A stretch of DNA of 64,000 nucleotides, from assembly GCA_037501455.1 (NCBI GenBank), contig CM074864.1:57107001-57171000 (forward strand). The letters run 5' to 3'. The notes beneath the pieces were generated by a model. It was not told the DNA's origin. It worked only from the letters and a program-made list of their open reading frames with translations, and searched no databases. Origin of the DNA: Lantana camara (lineage: Eukaryota > Streptophyta > Magnoliopsida > Lamiales > Verbenaceae). This document shows positions 26,269 through 37,113 of the stretch, piece by piece (position 1 is the stretch's first letter; the number at the start of each line of letters is the position of its first letter). Made by a program: the position numbers and the translations under genes.

Positions 26269-27358
26269 CTAAATCCAATTGGCTACATATCTAGGGCTCA
26301 TCCATTCTATATGAGTGTCAAAACTCTTTTGCGCCAACGTCTTAGTGAAGGGATCTGCCAGATTATTTATTGAGCCAATTTTCACCACTGCCACTTCTCC
26401 ACGTTCCACATAATCACGTATAATGTGAAACTTCCTCTCGATGTGCTTCGCACGTTTATGACTTCGAGGTTCCTTGGAGTTGGCCACCGCTTCGGCATTG
26501 TCACAATACAATGTGATTGGCGTAAGTCCCTCCTTGACGACTTCTAGATCTATTAGGAAATTCCGGAACCAATACGCTTCTTTGACTGCTTCCGAAGCTG
26601 CCACGTATTTAGCTTCCATGGTGGAGTCAGCAATGCAAGTTTGCTTAATACTCCTCCAACTTACGGCTGCTCCTCCTAGAGTAAACACGTATCCAGACGT
26701 CGAACGCCTAGAATCCAAATCAGATTGAAAATCCGAATCTGTGTACCCTATAGGAATGAGCTCATCACTGCGATAGACAATCATATAATCCCGAGTCCTT
26801 CTCAAGTACTTTAATATATGCTTTACAGCTATCCAGTGTTGGGGTCCAGGGTTTGACTGATATCTGCTGACTAGACCTACAACATAACAGATATCTGGCC
26901 TTGTACATAACATGGCATACATGAGGCTTCCGACTACCGAAGCATACAGAACATCTTTCATTTCTTCTGTCTCTTCTGGGTTCTTAGGACACTGATCCCG
27001 AGACAGATGAACTCCATGTCTGAAAGGTAATGAACCTTTCTTGGAATTCACCATATTATATCTTGCCAGCATCTTATCTACATATGCTGCTTATGATAAA
27101 CCAATCATTTTATTCTTACGATCACGACAAAGTCTGATCCCTAGAATATAACTGGCTTCTCCTAGGTCTTTCATGTCAAATTGGTTTGATAACCAAATTT
27201 TGACTGCTGACAATATTCCCGTATCATTTCCAATGAGTAGAATATCGTCAACGTATAGAACTAAAAATGTTACAACACTATCATGACGTTTCTTGTACAC
27301 ACATGGTTCATCAGGCAATTGTATAAATCCAAAGGATTTAATTGCTTCATTAAATCTG
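26269..27358 (-). pseudogene. Copia pol fragment: end of reverse transcriptase and RNase H
   Basis: The upstream part (27091-27358) carries the RT core LYVDDILLIG and LGEASYILGI. One in-frame TAA near 27088 interrupts it. The downstream part (26269-27072) has the copia-typical SLMYAMLCTRPDICY, then RNase H motifs (GYTDSDFQSD, STMEAKYVAASEA, LYCDNAEAV, KHIERKFHIIRD) and ends at the polypurine tract. Apart from the stop and loss of everything N-terminal it is well preserved, so fairly young. Gag, protease and integrase are absent. Confidence 0.9.
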
Positions 27359-27403
27359 ATGTTACAACACTATCATGATTTATTGCACTTACCGTGCAAT
27401 AAA
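27359..27403. other. Deletion junction with filler DNA
   Basis: ATGTTACAACACTATCATGA at 27359-27378 is an exact copy of 27267-27286, 92 bp upstream in the copia RT. It is followed by TTTATTGCAC (27379-27388), the inverted copy of GTGCAATAAA (27394-27403) of the adjacent LTR. Copied patches at a breakpoint are typical of end joining with templated filler. Confidence 0.8.
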
Positions 27404-27728
27404 TGAAGGGAAGCTATATATACATTGAAGAGAGAGAAGTTACTGCCTCGACGTGTCGGCGCAAGGAGTTGATAGGTGGCCCATTATGTCTGTGCATTAA
27501 ATGCGTGGTCGGCCACTCAATTGGGTAGTGGTCAGTGGGCCGATGAGCTGGCTGGTCGAGGGATTTGGGTCGACGGAACTGTCCTGCGAGCCCGACTCGG
27601 GGTCGGCGGCTGAGGCGGTAAAATATGGCGGTAACTGACGGATCGACTAGTTGGTCAAAATGAGTGTCTTCGATCGTACAGGTAGAGCGATGTGTGGTCC
27701 AACACGACAGCGGGTACGAGCCACGTCA
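27388..27728 (-). mobile_element. 3' LTR remnant of the Tat element
   Basis: Matches the right LTR from ACTTACCGT to CCACGTCA (45125-45465) at high identity. The U5 part (about 240 bp) was lost at the filler junction. Similarity to the other LTR stops exactly at CCACGTCA, which defines the U3 end: TGACGTGG on the minus strand. Confidence 0.85.
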
Positions 27729-27849
27729 TAAGCCTCTCGAAACGTCATCTGCTAGGGCTGACTTGGCAGTGGCATTTCAACTCCCAAGGGTGGGGCTCGC
27801 TGTAATCATTGCGTCTTTTCACCTTCTCGATTCTCGCCAAATTTACTCC

Positions 27850-27858
27850 TATAAATAG
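27850..27858 (+). promoter_or_regulatory. TATA box for the opposite-strand ORF
   Basis: TATAAATAG lies 122 bp outside the 3' LTR, pointing at the plus-strand ORF that starts at 28188. The third element has the same arrangement (TATAAATAA at 61962 before the ATG at 62253). Confidence 0.6.
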
Positions 27859-28187
27859 TTCCCTCTGTAATTTCATTGTTACTTTTGCGAAAGAAAAATC
27901 GTAGAGAGCTCCGAGCTGTTGCAGATCGATCAAGTGCTTTTGTGCATTGAATTTTTGGGTCGTTCGTTCAGAAGGAAGTAATCTTCAGACCTTTTCCCAA
28001 CACAAAAGGTACCATTTCGATCGGTAGCCCGATTCCATTCTCTTGCGTTTTTTCATTCATTTTCTTTTTCTTTCTTTTCTCGATTGCTTCGAGGGAGAGG
28101 TCTACCACTTCCCTCTTCGAAGACTTTCTCTCTCTCGATTTGTTCGTATCCGACTCAAGAGTGAAAACATGATTTTATCGTTGTAAG

Positions 28188-30868
28188 ATGTCAACAAGTC
28201 GAGCGGAGACTGGGTCAAAGGGGACGGAGGTGGTGGCCGTAAGTGTGGGGTCGAGCTCTGGGTCCAGCTCGAGTTCGGACTCAACGGATTCCGGGGCCAC
28301 CATAGATACTAGGTCGACAAACCCCCAAGGAAGGGACGAAGATGTCGACGTGGTGGGAGTATCCGACCCATTACCTGAGGCGGAATTGGAAGACGTTATC
28401 GTGCCTCGTGTAGCAAGGGAGGAGACATCGACCTCAGGTCGAGGAGAGGAGGAGGAAGAAAAAGAGGAGGAAGAGGTGGAAAACCTCGAGCCGGAGGGTC
28501 GGTTGGTGAAGGATCCTCGAGCCATAACCCCAGGTATATCGGATGAGAAGTTTGGGGAAGTTGAGCACTGGCTGTTCGGTGGTGTTCCGGAGTTTGGGGG
28601 CTATCGGGTGATAAGGCCTAGGGTCGGAGAAAGAATGATCAACTCACCCAAGAACTACATCGCGGTCAATTACTTTGCGATCAAAAATGGGTTCAGGGTG
28701 CCCATTTCTAAGGAGCTGCTCGAATTCTTCATCACCCTGAGAATTAGCCCCCTGCAGTTGATGCCCAATTCCTATGCCATGGTAAATGGGCTAAGGGCTC
28801 TGTTGAGGTGTTTGGGGATGAAGACCAACATCTTTTGTTTCTCTGAGATCTTCCAGGCTGCCTTAATGACCGAGACCTCGGCGCCCGGCCCGGGATACAT
28901 TCAGCTCCAATCGAAGAGCAATTATCGAGTGGTAAGGTCGCCAACCACCTCGAATGGAGTGGGATGGAAACAAAGATTTGTTTTCATCGAGTGTGAGAAA
29001 GGATGGCCCGGTTTAAAATATCCGGGGAGGAGTTGGGTCCCTCGAGCGGACCTTCCGAGGGGACATCCTGGATGGCCGAACACTCTGATGGCGGCCTTGA
29101 GGGATTTGGGAAGTGTGGAGTCGGAAGACATGATTACTCCATAGATGTTGATCGAGTTAGGGCTCGCACCAGTAGTCCGGAAATATTTTGACCCCAGTAC
29201 ATCGAGTTGATCCCTCGGAGCAGCGAGCTTATTTGTTTCTGTAGTTGTTGTTTTCTTTTCCCCCTCTTTTTTTTTATCCAAGTTTGTGATCGATTGTCTG
29301 TTCTTTTTCAGAGCAATACATCATGTCTGCAGCTCTGAATGCGAGGAGGAAATAGATGGCCGAGCTAAAGAAGGCGGCCGAGAAGAAGAAACTACCTCCG
29401 CCGACCCAGGCGGAGATTACTGCTGCCAATAACGCCATACCGAAGGTCCTCTCGATGAGGACAGCTGATGCCCCCGAGAAGCGGGGTAATGCTTCATCGG
29501 GGGACGAAGATCCAGAAGCCCCCCAGTCTAAGAAGCAAAAAAACAAGCCGCCCCACCAAGTCCTCAGTCGAGGCGGAGAAATCTCGAGGGAAGGTCGGGA
29601 GAAGACCCCACTGCTACCCATGCCACCAGCACTTGGGCCCATCATTGAGGTCCAAGTTGGAGAATTCTCGACCCCTCCCAACCAGGGTTGCGGGGCCATT
29701 GTGCCTCGGAACGTAGCGAGCATCCTAGCTGGGGTGCGTGGGCTACTTCAGGGGGCCCGACCTGCGACCGCCATCCCCTGGAAGCCAAATGAAGAAGATA
29801 TGCGGCTCTTCTTCGACTACCTAACTCTCCAAGAGCCCCATTTTCCAAACGGCCTCTCGAGCTACACTGAGAACGGCGAGCCAAGAAGGATCGGTACAGC
29901 CCCAAAAGACTACAATGCACTCGGGGCTCTGTACAGCTCGATCCAGATAGTGGTTGATCATATAGAGAGGTGGGCGCTCGCGGATGACGAGATCGAGACG
30001 TCTTGGGTCCAGAAGTACTTCGCTGTAAGTTTTGCTTGTACATTTCTTCTCGTAATATCTCAAGTACTGGATTGAATTCTAATGATCGATATTTTGATTA
30101 CAGATGGATCAGGACTTCTTTCAGGTGGCTCGAAGGGGTTGGGTCCACCGGCAGATGAGGACAAGGGCCGAGCAGCAGGTTGAGCGAATGAGGATCGAGC
30201 TCGAGCAGAAGGATAAGAAGTTGGCTGCAGCCAACAAAGACAATGATGAACTCGACAAAAACCTTCTCGAGGCAATCGAAAAGTTATCCGAGACCAAGAA
30301 GAAGCTCAAGAGTGCTGAGGCCAGGGTCGCCAGGTCGATCGAGGAGAAGGTTGAAGCAAAAAATAGAGGCTTGATCGAGGGCGAGAGGAAGGGGGCAGCT
30401 CTGGCCCTGAGTAGATGTAAGAGGGGCCTTGAGGAGTCTGTCTCCGACCTTGAGAGGCGAGGAGTATATCGTTTTATGAACTCCAAAGCCTATGCTAAAG
30501 CCGTCTAGATCGCGAGCTTCAAGGACGTCGAGGAGGGCTTCAATTTGTGTATGCCCCAGGTACAAGCGGCCAAATACCTTCCGATAGATTACGATTAAGA
30601 GAAGATCGGCTTGTACCAAGACGATCCGCGACCCTCTGATCCTACCGACCGACCTCCTTCTCCAGAGCCAAACTGGGACGATGATGAGTTTGGCTTCGCT
30701 GTGAGACTGGCGCGATCCAGGGCCACTGGCGAGCCAGATGACATAATACTAATGGAGCTCGACCTAGACGCCTCTTTCGACCCTAAGGATATGTACCCGG
30801 AGTATTTTGGGGATGCTGCGATCGTTCCAAACGAGGAGGGGACCAGAGATGGTCCGACCGGGAAGTGA
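28188..30868 (+). pseudogene. Opposite-strand extra ORF (aORF) of the Tat element, spliced, decayed
   Basis: Four coding blocks. Block 1 (28188-29144): acidic, Ser-rich start, then a globular part (WLFGGVPEFGGYRV, NGFRVPISKELLEFF, SPLQLMPNSYAMVNGL) of the type Pfam calls putative gypsy-type transposon / Transposase_28. Block 2 (from a TTTTTCAG acceptor at ~29311 to the GCT|GTAAGT donor at 30024): Lys-rich start, then a charged folded region ending EIETSWVQKYFA. Intron 30025-30103 (79 bp, GT..CAG). Block 3 (30104-30508): coiled coil (RAEQQVERMRIELEQKDKKL). Block 4 (30611-30868): acidic tail in the same frame. In-frame stops at 29142, 29353, 30506 and near 30596 mark decay. A DNA- or chromatin-binding role is a guess; known aORFs of Tat elements have no established function. 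Confidence 0.75.
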
Positions 30869-31044
30869 GCCAGAGAGAACGTGCCAGCCCTATCTCTGCG
30901 CTCGGAAAGTTTGCTGAATGATGATCCATCTTTTAAGGGTTCCGACTGTTGGGGTCGGACTCTTGTAACTTTTAGGGACTCGACTGTTAGGGTGAGTCCC
31001 TTTAGTTGTTGACTCGGAGTTCATTTATAAATAGGTAGGAACCT

Positions 31045-31986
31045 ATGTTTTGAAACCCGGACCGGACGTCAAACCGGGACCTCTTACTGGTTACTGGTTT
31101 TACTGGTTCGACCGGTCGGACCACCGGTCGAACCGGTATGACGTCATAATTACGTAATAATAATATTTAATTATATATATTTATATAATATCATAAATGT
31201 TAATTAAAAATAATTAGATAAGCTAATTAATATGGAAAATTAAATATAATTTTAAATTTCTTTGAACTATTTATTAATTTTCAAACAATATCATTAATAA
31301 TAAGATTTCAATTATAAATATACAAATATATAGATAAACTATCTAACTAAATAGCAAAATAATCAATATAGATAAAAGATTAATTTAACAAATATTATAC
31401 TTTTATTGTAAAAAAGATAAAAAAATATGACATGTAATATATTTTTATAGATATATATCATTAAAAGTAAAATACTACACATTATTTTACTTGTGTTTAA
31501 ATTAAATTTTACATTGTATTGTAATATTTATAGTTATAATAATATTTTCTAAACTCAATTTTTAAATATAATCTATAGATTTAATGATTTTATTTTTTAC
31601 GAGATTTTTTCCAATCAAATTAACCATTAAAAAGGGAATATTTTCTTTTCTAATGAAAAACTAATATGAATCTCCTACATAATAGTACTAAAATTTAATT
31701 TGAACAATGTTTATTAACAAATAACGTGTCCCAACTGGTTGGGGCATTGATTGGCGATCTCATGGGTGCAGGTTCGATTCCTGCATTCCCCACAAAATTG
31801 GAATTTTTTACATTTTGACCAGACAAATCGGCCCATCCGATTCGTTAAGCAGGTTTGGCCCGATTTTTGCCGGTTCAAAGTGGTCCGACCAATGACTGGG
31901 TTTAAGGGTGTAACCGGACCGGATTGGCGGCCGGTCACCGGTCGAACCGGTCCGACCGGCCGGTCCGGTCCGGGTTTCAAAACATA
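31045..31986. mobile_element. MULE-like non-autonomous element, 942 bp
   Basis: Perfect TIRs begin TATGTTTTGAAACCCGGACC at each end, with a 10-bp TSD GGTAGGAACC at 31035-31044 and 31987-31996. TIR style and 9-10 bp TSD point to Mutator-like transposition. The ends are rich in ACCGGTTCGACCGG-like dyads and the middle is AT-rich without transposase. It landed between the aORF and the pol 3' end. Confidence 0.85.
31726..31793 (+). other. tRNA-related sequence (SINE head or tRNA relic)
   Basis: A perfect T-arm (GCAGG, TTCGATT loop, CCTGC) contains the B box GGTTCGATTCC at 31771-31781, and AACTGGTTGGGG upstream could be an A box. I could not fold a convincing acceptor and anticodon stem, so a functional tRNA is unlikely. 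It lies inside the MULE-like element. Confidence 0.45.
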
Positions 31987-32342
31987 GGTAGGAACCCGAG
32001 TGTCTGTTGCTCCCGTTGTAAAATCCAAAATTTAGTTAAGTGTGTGATCGAAGAAGTTGTAATCGATACACCTGCTTTAAATTATTATGTAATTTCTTTT
32101 CTGAAGTTAATGAATGATCATTTCAAGTATTCCCTCGAATCTCTTTTGATAATTAGCTTTGAGTGTTAATCGATGCTTAGGGTCGAGAAGATGTTGAGGC
32201 AGGTTGCTCTAATCTTTCAAACGGATAATACTTTAATACGAGCGACGTAAAATGACAAGTATTAGATCGAATAACATGCATATCGAAAGGTAGGGAAATT
32301 TTATTTATTCATCGACCTAGAAGATACACAATTTGTTTACAG

Positions 32343-33340
32343 ATAATATTTTTTCAAGTTGTGGGCATTCCATGATCGAGGTAAGGGTCGCTCATCGAGA
32401 TCTTCAAGGTGATATGTTCGATTCTTTCCAATTTCGATCACACGGTAGGGACTTTCCCAATTAGCATCGAGCTTGCCCACATGCTTAGTGGCTTCGACTT
32501 TTTTAAGGACTAGATCTCCGACTTGAAAGTGAAGAGGTCGTAAGTTCTTATTGTATGCGCGAGCGGTTGTGGCTCGGTATTGTTACATCCTTATACTTCC
32601 CTTTTCTTTGGTTTCGTTTATGGTATCGAGATCGAATGCTCTCAATGCATCGTTTCGCTCGCGTTGAAAGTGAGCCACTCGGGGAGATTGATGAACGATC
32701 TCGGCGGGTATCATTGCTTCCGAGCCATATACCATGGCGAAAGGGGTTTGATCGATTAGAATCCGATGAGTGGTTCGATAGGCCCACAAGACACCTTCTA
32801 GTTCATCAACCCAATGTTCCTTTTTTGTCTCGAGTCACGTGCACAAGTTCTGTATGATGGTGCGATTAGTGACTTCGACCTGTCCATTAGCCTGGGGATG
32901 TCCGACCGACGTAAACCTTTGGCTAATTTTGAAATCTGAGCAGTAGGCCTTGAACTTGGAACTCCGAAACTGAGGTCCATTGTCGCATACTATAATTCGA
33001 GGTACACCAACCCTAGTGATAATGTGCTTCCAAAGAAAGTCTTGCAGAGCGTGGAAGGTTATTTTTACGACCGCCAGTGGTTCGACCCATTTAGAGAAGT
33101 AGTCAATGGCGACGATGATGAATTGTCTTTGTCGAGTCGCGATCGGAAAAGGGCCGATAATGTCGATTCCCCATTGCTCGAAAGGCCAGCATGATTCAAT
33201 CGAAATCATTTATGTAGGGTGCAGGTGGGTCAAATTAGCGTGTTTCTGATAACGGTCGCATCTCTTCACGAATTCGAGCGCGTCCTTATGCAGTATAGGC
33301 CAAAAGAAGCATGATCGGGACACTTTCTGAGCAAGGGACC
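32343..33340 (-). pseudogene. Tat integrase (zinc-binding, DDE core, C-terminal domain)
   Basis: At 33200-33340 a degraded H2C2 zinc region can be read (RSCFFWPILHKDALEFVKRC). The catalytic core at 32835-33209 has all three acidic positions in context: WGIDIIGPFP, IVCDNGPQF and GQVEVTNRTI. The C-terminal part (32343-32789) has AYRTTHRILIDQTPFAMVYG and, in other frames, HFQVGDLVLKKVEAT and DANWESPYRV. Frameshifts separate the three parts, so no intact enzyme is made. Confidence 0.88.
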
Positions 33341-33536
33341 GCCCCCCGTCATGGTTTCCACACGATCCTCCCTGGATTTCGGCTAGTACTTCCCGACCTT
33401 GAGAGGGTCGGAGACACCGTTTTGTTGGGCCGGTGAATGAACGCTTGTATAAACGACCCTCTTGATCGAGCGTATAACTTAATGCTACGTGCTTGAGTCT
33501 TTTCGCCTAGAGGGGATCTTTGGGAAGGGTTCCATT

Positions 33537-34577
33537 TCATAAGAATGAGACTATGTTGTCGAGCCAACAAGGTTCGGTTACATCGATGGAATTGACTTCC
33601 TTAATGGATGGGTCGATGGATCTGGCGGAGGATGTCATGAACGTAATGGTTCGATCTCGCGTGCCAAGCGATCCACTTGCAAATTTAGAGAGGGCGTCTG
33701 CTCGAAGATTTTCTTCTCGAGGAACCTGGGAGAGCTTAAATTCTTCGAACTCTGATATGACCTTCTTGGCTAAGGCAAGATATTTGATCATGGACTCCTC
33801 TCGAGCCTCATGCTCACCATTGACCTGTCCAGTGACCAGCTGAGAGTCGGTGATGACGGTGAGCTTCCTGATGTTCTGTATTTTTGTAATTTTCATTCCT
33901 GCTAAAAGAGCTTCGTACTCAGCCTCGTTGTTAGTTGCAGGATATTCGAGGGCGATGGCGTATTCGATCTGTTAGCCTTCTGTAGTTGAGAGGGATACAC
34001 CGGCTCCTCCTCCTGAGGAGGTCGAAGAGCCATCGACCGACAAGGTCCACATGGTGTGGTCGTTACTTAATGTTGGGTGAGGGTCTTTTTCGACCAGGAA
34101 ATCAGCTAAGATTTGAGCTTGGTAAGCTACCCGTGGTCGGTAGGCTACCTCAAATTGTCCGAGCTCGATCGTCCACTTTGTGAGTCTGCCTGAAACTTTT
34201 GGTTTGTCCATGACGGTCTTCAATGGTTGATCGGTGAGAACTACGGCGGGATGTACTTGAAAGTATGGTCGGAGCTTTGGTGAGGTGTGGACCACTGCGA
34301 GGGTAAATTTTTCGATCTCGAGGTAGCGTACTTCGGGACCGTGGAGAATCTTGCTTACGTAGTACACAGGGAGATGTTTTCGATCCTGAACGGTGACAAG
34401 CACTGAGCTGATTATTTCTTTCGACACGGCCAGATATAAATATAATGTCTCCCCATCGGCTGGTTTTGCAAGCAGAGGTGGGGAGGCCAGGTAGTTCTTT
34501 AGATCCTCGAGCTCTTGGTCGCATTCTGGAGTCCATTCGAAATCTTTGATGTTTCGTAAGATTTTAAAGAATGGCAA
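33537..34577 (-). pseudogene. Tat RNase H plus second (archaeal-type) RNase H
   Basis: The first domain (about 34130-34577) follows RT: KDFEWTPECDQELEDLK, PVYYVSKIL, then the tether ILADFLVEK. A second domain starts WTLSVDGSS..GGGAGV (about 34000) and, after a stop near 33972 (TAG for the residue after TTEG), continues in 33537-33896 with ITDSQLVTGQVNGE and VPREENLRADALSKFA. The duplicated RNase H is the main basis for placing this element in the Tat lineage. Confidence 0.85.
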
Positions 34578-34637
34578 GTTCTTCTCTGACGATCGGGCTA
34601 TGAATCGATTCAGTGAGATGATACGACCAACCAGTCT

Positions 34638-35927
34638 CTAAACATCACGGATCGAATTAGGGGTCGGAAGCAACTGTATGGCTTGTATCTTGGCAGGGTT
34701 GGCTTCGATCCCTCTCTGGCTGACCATGTATCCGAGGAATTTGCCGTCGTCGACCCCGAAGGTGCACTTTGCGGGGTTGAGCTTCAAGTTGTATTTTCTG
34801 AGAAGGTTGAAGGCCCTTTTGAGGTGGTCGAGATGATCGATGACTTTTTCACTTTTGACAAGCATGTCATCGACATATACCTTGATGGTGTTACAGATTT
34901 CTGGCTCGAATACCTTGTTCATCATTCGCTGGTATGTGGCTCCTACATTTTTTAGACCAAACGGCATAACCGTAAAACAGTAGATGCCGTTGAAAACTAT
35001 GAATGCTGTTTTGGGTTGGTCTTCGATGGCCATGAAAATCTGGTAATAACCTTGGAAAGTGTCCATCATACTCAGTCGCTCGCATCCGGCTGTGGAATCG
35101 ACAAGTTGGTCGATCCTTGGCAAATGATAAGGGTCCATCGGACATGCTTTTTTCAGGTTGGTGAAATCGATGCACATACGCCATTTTCTTCATGGTTTGG
35201 GTACAAGGACAACGTTGTAAAGTCATTCTACGTACTGGATCGGCATTATGTATCAGGCATCTAGGAGTTTGTTAACCTCGATCTTAATGATGGCATTCCG
35301 GGAGTCGCTCAGAGTGCGCAATTTTTGTTTGATCCGCTTGAAGGATGGATCGACATTTAGATGAAGCTCGACCACCTTCCTGTCGACTCCAACAAGATCG
35401 GAAGCACTCCAGGCGAATACATCAAGATTGTCTCGGAGAAATCGTATGAGCATGCATTGTTCTTTGCCTTTTCGACCGGCCCCTACGCGTGTGATTTTCT
35501 CAGTCTGTCCTGGGATCAGTTGAATTTCTTCAAGCTCCTCCGTTGGTTCGAGCTTTTTGTCCTCTTGCTTCTTTCTTTTTGCAGCATGAGAAGAGCTCAT
35601 TTTCTTTGAATTTTCTGGGTCGACTGCATCTGGGTTTGTAAAATCATCTTTGATCATTGGGTCGTTGATAATCAAAGGAACATGTTTCCCTGTGGGTGGT
35701 TTGGGTTTTTCCATGGAGATGGAGTAACAACTCCAAGCGGTCGATATGTCGCATCTTAATTCTTCGACCCCAGCAGGGGTGGGCAATTTTACCATCTGAT
35801 GGTAAGTGGATATGACTGCTCGGAAGTCTATGAGACCTGGTCGACTGAAAATGATGTTATATGCAGAAGGCATTTCAACGACGAGATATTCGATCTCGCA
35901 CGTGGCACGTTGGGGTAAGGTACCCAT
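34638..35927 (-). pseudogene. Tat protease tail and reverse transcriptase
   Basis: The 35253-35927 frame holds the region after protease (YNIIFSRPGLIDFRAVISTY) and the RT approach (DVFAWSASDLVGVDRKVVE), ending in a stop after NKLLDA. The RT palm follows at 34638-35177: CIDFTNLKKACPMDPYHLPR, MPFGLKNVGATYQRMMN and the active-site YVDD in IKVYVDDMLVKS. The frame is broken between the two parts and again after PTPNSIRDV. Confidence 0.88.
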
Positions 35928-35935
35928 TGATGTGA

Positions 35936-37108
35936 TTAAACGTACTCGACCTTTGGTATAAACCTCTGCTCCACCGAAACCTGTAAGAGGGGTTCAAATA
36001 GGATCTTCATGCGAACAATAGTCGAATAAAGGATAATGTTGCTAGAACTTCCATTATCGATCAAAGTACGGGATACAACAAAGTTAGCGACATCGAGCGT
36101 AACGTCCATACGACAACTAGGCGTCTTGCTCGACTGTGCCGGTACATTGATTACATCGTTCTCGCTAAACACTACTTCATCATTGATCCAAGCATCTTCT
36201 GGTTGGACTTGCATCACTTCTCGAGGTCCATAAAAGCTTTGTGCGGCTGTCCGTCGAGTCTTCTTTCGAGCTGATCTGGAGTCTCCATCTGACGGCCCCC
36301 CAGAAATCATGTCAATCCGATCGAGGCATGGTCGATTATGTGGGTCTCGTTCTGTCGGGGGCTTGGCTTGACGCTGTCTTGGTGGCGACCTATCATGGTG
36401 ATCTCGATTTCGAGCATTGTCGTCCATTTTCTTCACAAACTCGAGGAGGTGACCTCCCTTGATCAAGCGTTCGATCTTATCTCGTAATGCGTTACACTCG
36501 GAGGTATGACCTTTCTGCTGATGGAAGTTGCAGAATTTGTTGCTCTCTCGGGTCTTGGGAGTCTCTCGCATCAGTTTGGGCTTTTTGAGGAGGGCGGGGT
36601 CGATGACGTTGTAGATCTCGTCGATTGGTCGCATCAATTGCGTGAAGTGTTTCCTGGGGGTAGATCCGGTCGGTGCCTCGTTCTTGGGACGGACGTCTGG
36701 CCTTATTGGTCGACTTGTATCTGCTTTCCGACCATGAGTCGGGCTTCTTTGGGAGTTTTCCAATTCTTCGAGTTGCATCCAGTCGCAGGCGGCAGCTTGG
36801 ATATCGGCTAAGTTTCGAGGTTTTTGCAGGAATATGTATCGAGCGCATTCATTGCTGATCAAGGCCTTGTGGACAATTGGCTTCAACAGGTCGATGCTTG
36901 GTTCTTCGGTTTTGACCACTGCTTGTGAAAAGCGAGTGAAGAAATCCCTAAGCGACTCATTGGGACCCTGCCTGATGGTGTATAGATAGGTCGGGGGTAG
37001 CTTGTCTCCTTTCATGGCTGAAAACTGAGCATTAAAGCGACAACCAGAGCCTTTTATATGGGGATGGATCGAGGAGGGAGCCTCGAAAACCACTCCAGTG
37101 CTGGCCCA
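35936..37108 (-). pseudogene. Tat gag (3' part) and protease
   Basis: Continues the gag interrupted by the insertion at 37114. It contains RQGPNESLRDFFTRFSQ and LISNECARYIFLQKP, a basic linker with one zinc-knuckle-like segment (CNFHQQKGHTSECNAL), and the protease motif TLIDNGSSSNIILYS, where DNGSS replaces the usual DSG, as in other Tat elements. A stop near 35936 separates it from the RT frame. Confidence 0.85.
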
Positions 37109-37113
37109 TCAAG

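Larger units (their letters stand above)
24020..27378 (-). mobile_element. Truncated Ty1/copia element (3' LTR plus end of pol)
   Basis: Minus-oriented. It consists of a 3' LTR, a polypurine tract and the C-terminal part of pol; the 5' half and 5' LTR are gone. The left flank GCAAT would be the TSD but its partner is lost. The right end breaks inside reverse transcriptase at the filler junction (27359-27403). Confidence 0.88.

Noticed and set aside
29274..30619. Long minus-strand frames opposite the antisense ORF
   Set aside because: Shadows of the plus-strand coding blocks; only the plus frames show domain motifs and splice sites.
28188..30868. Antisense ORF as a host gene
   Set aside because: The same arrangement recurs in the third element, and it lies between pol and the 3' LTR as known for Tat-lineage extra ORFs.
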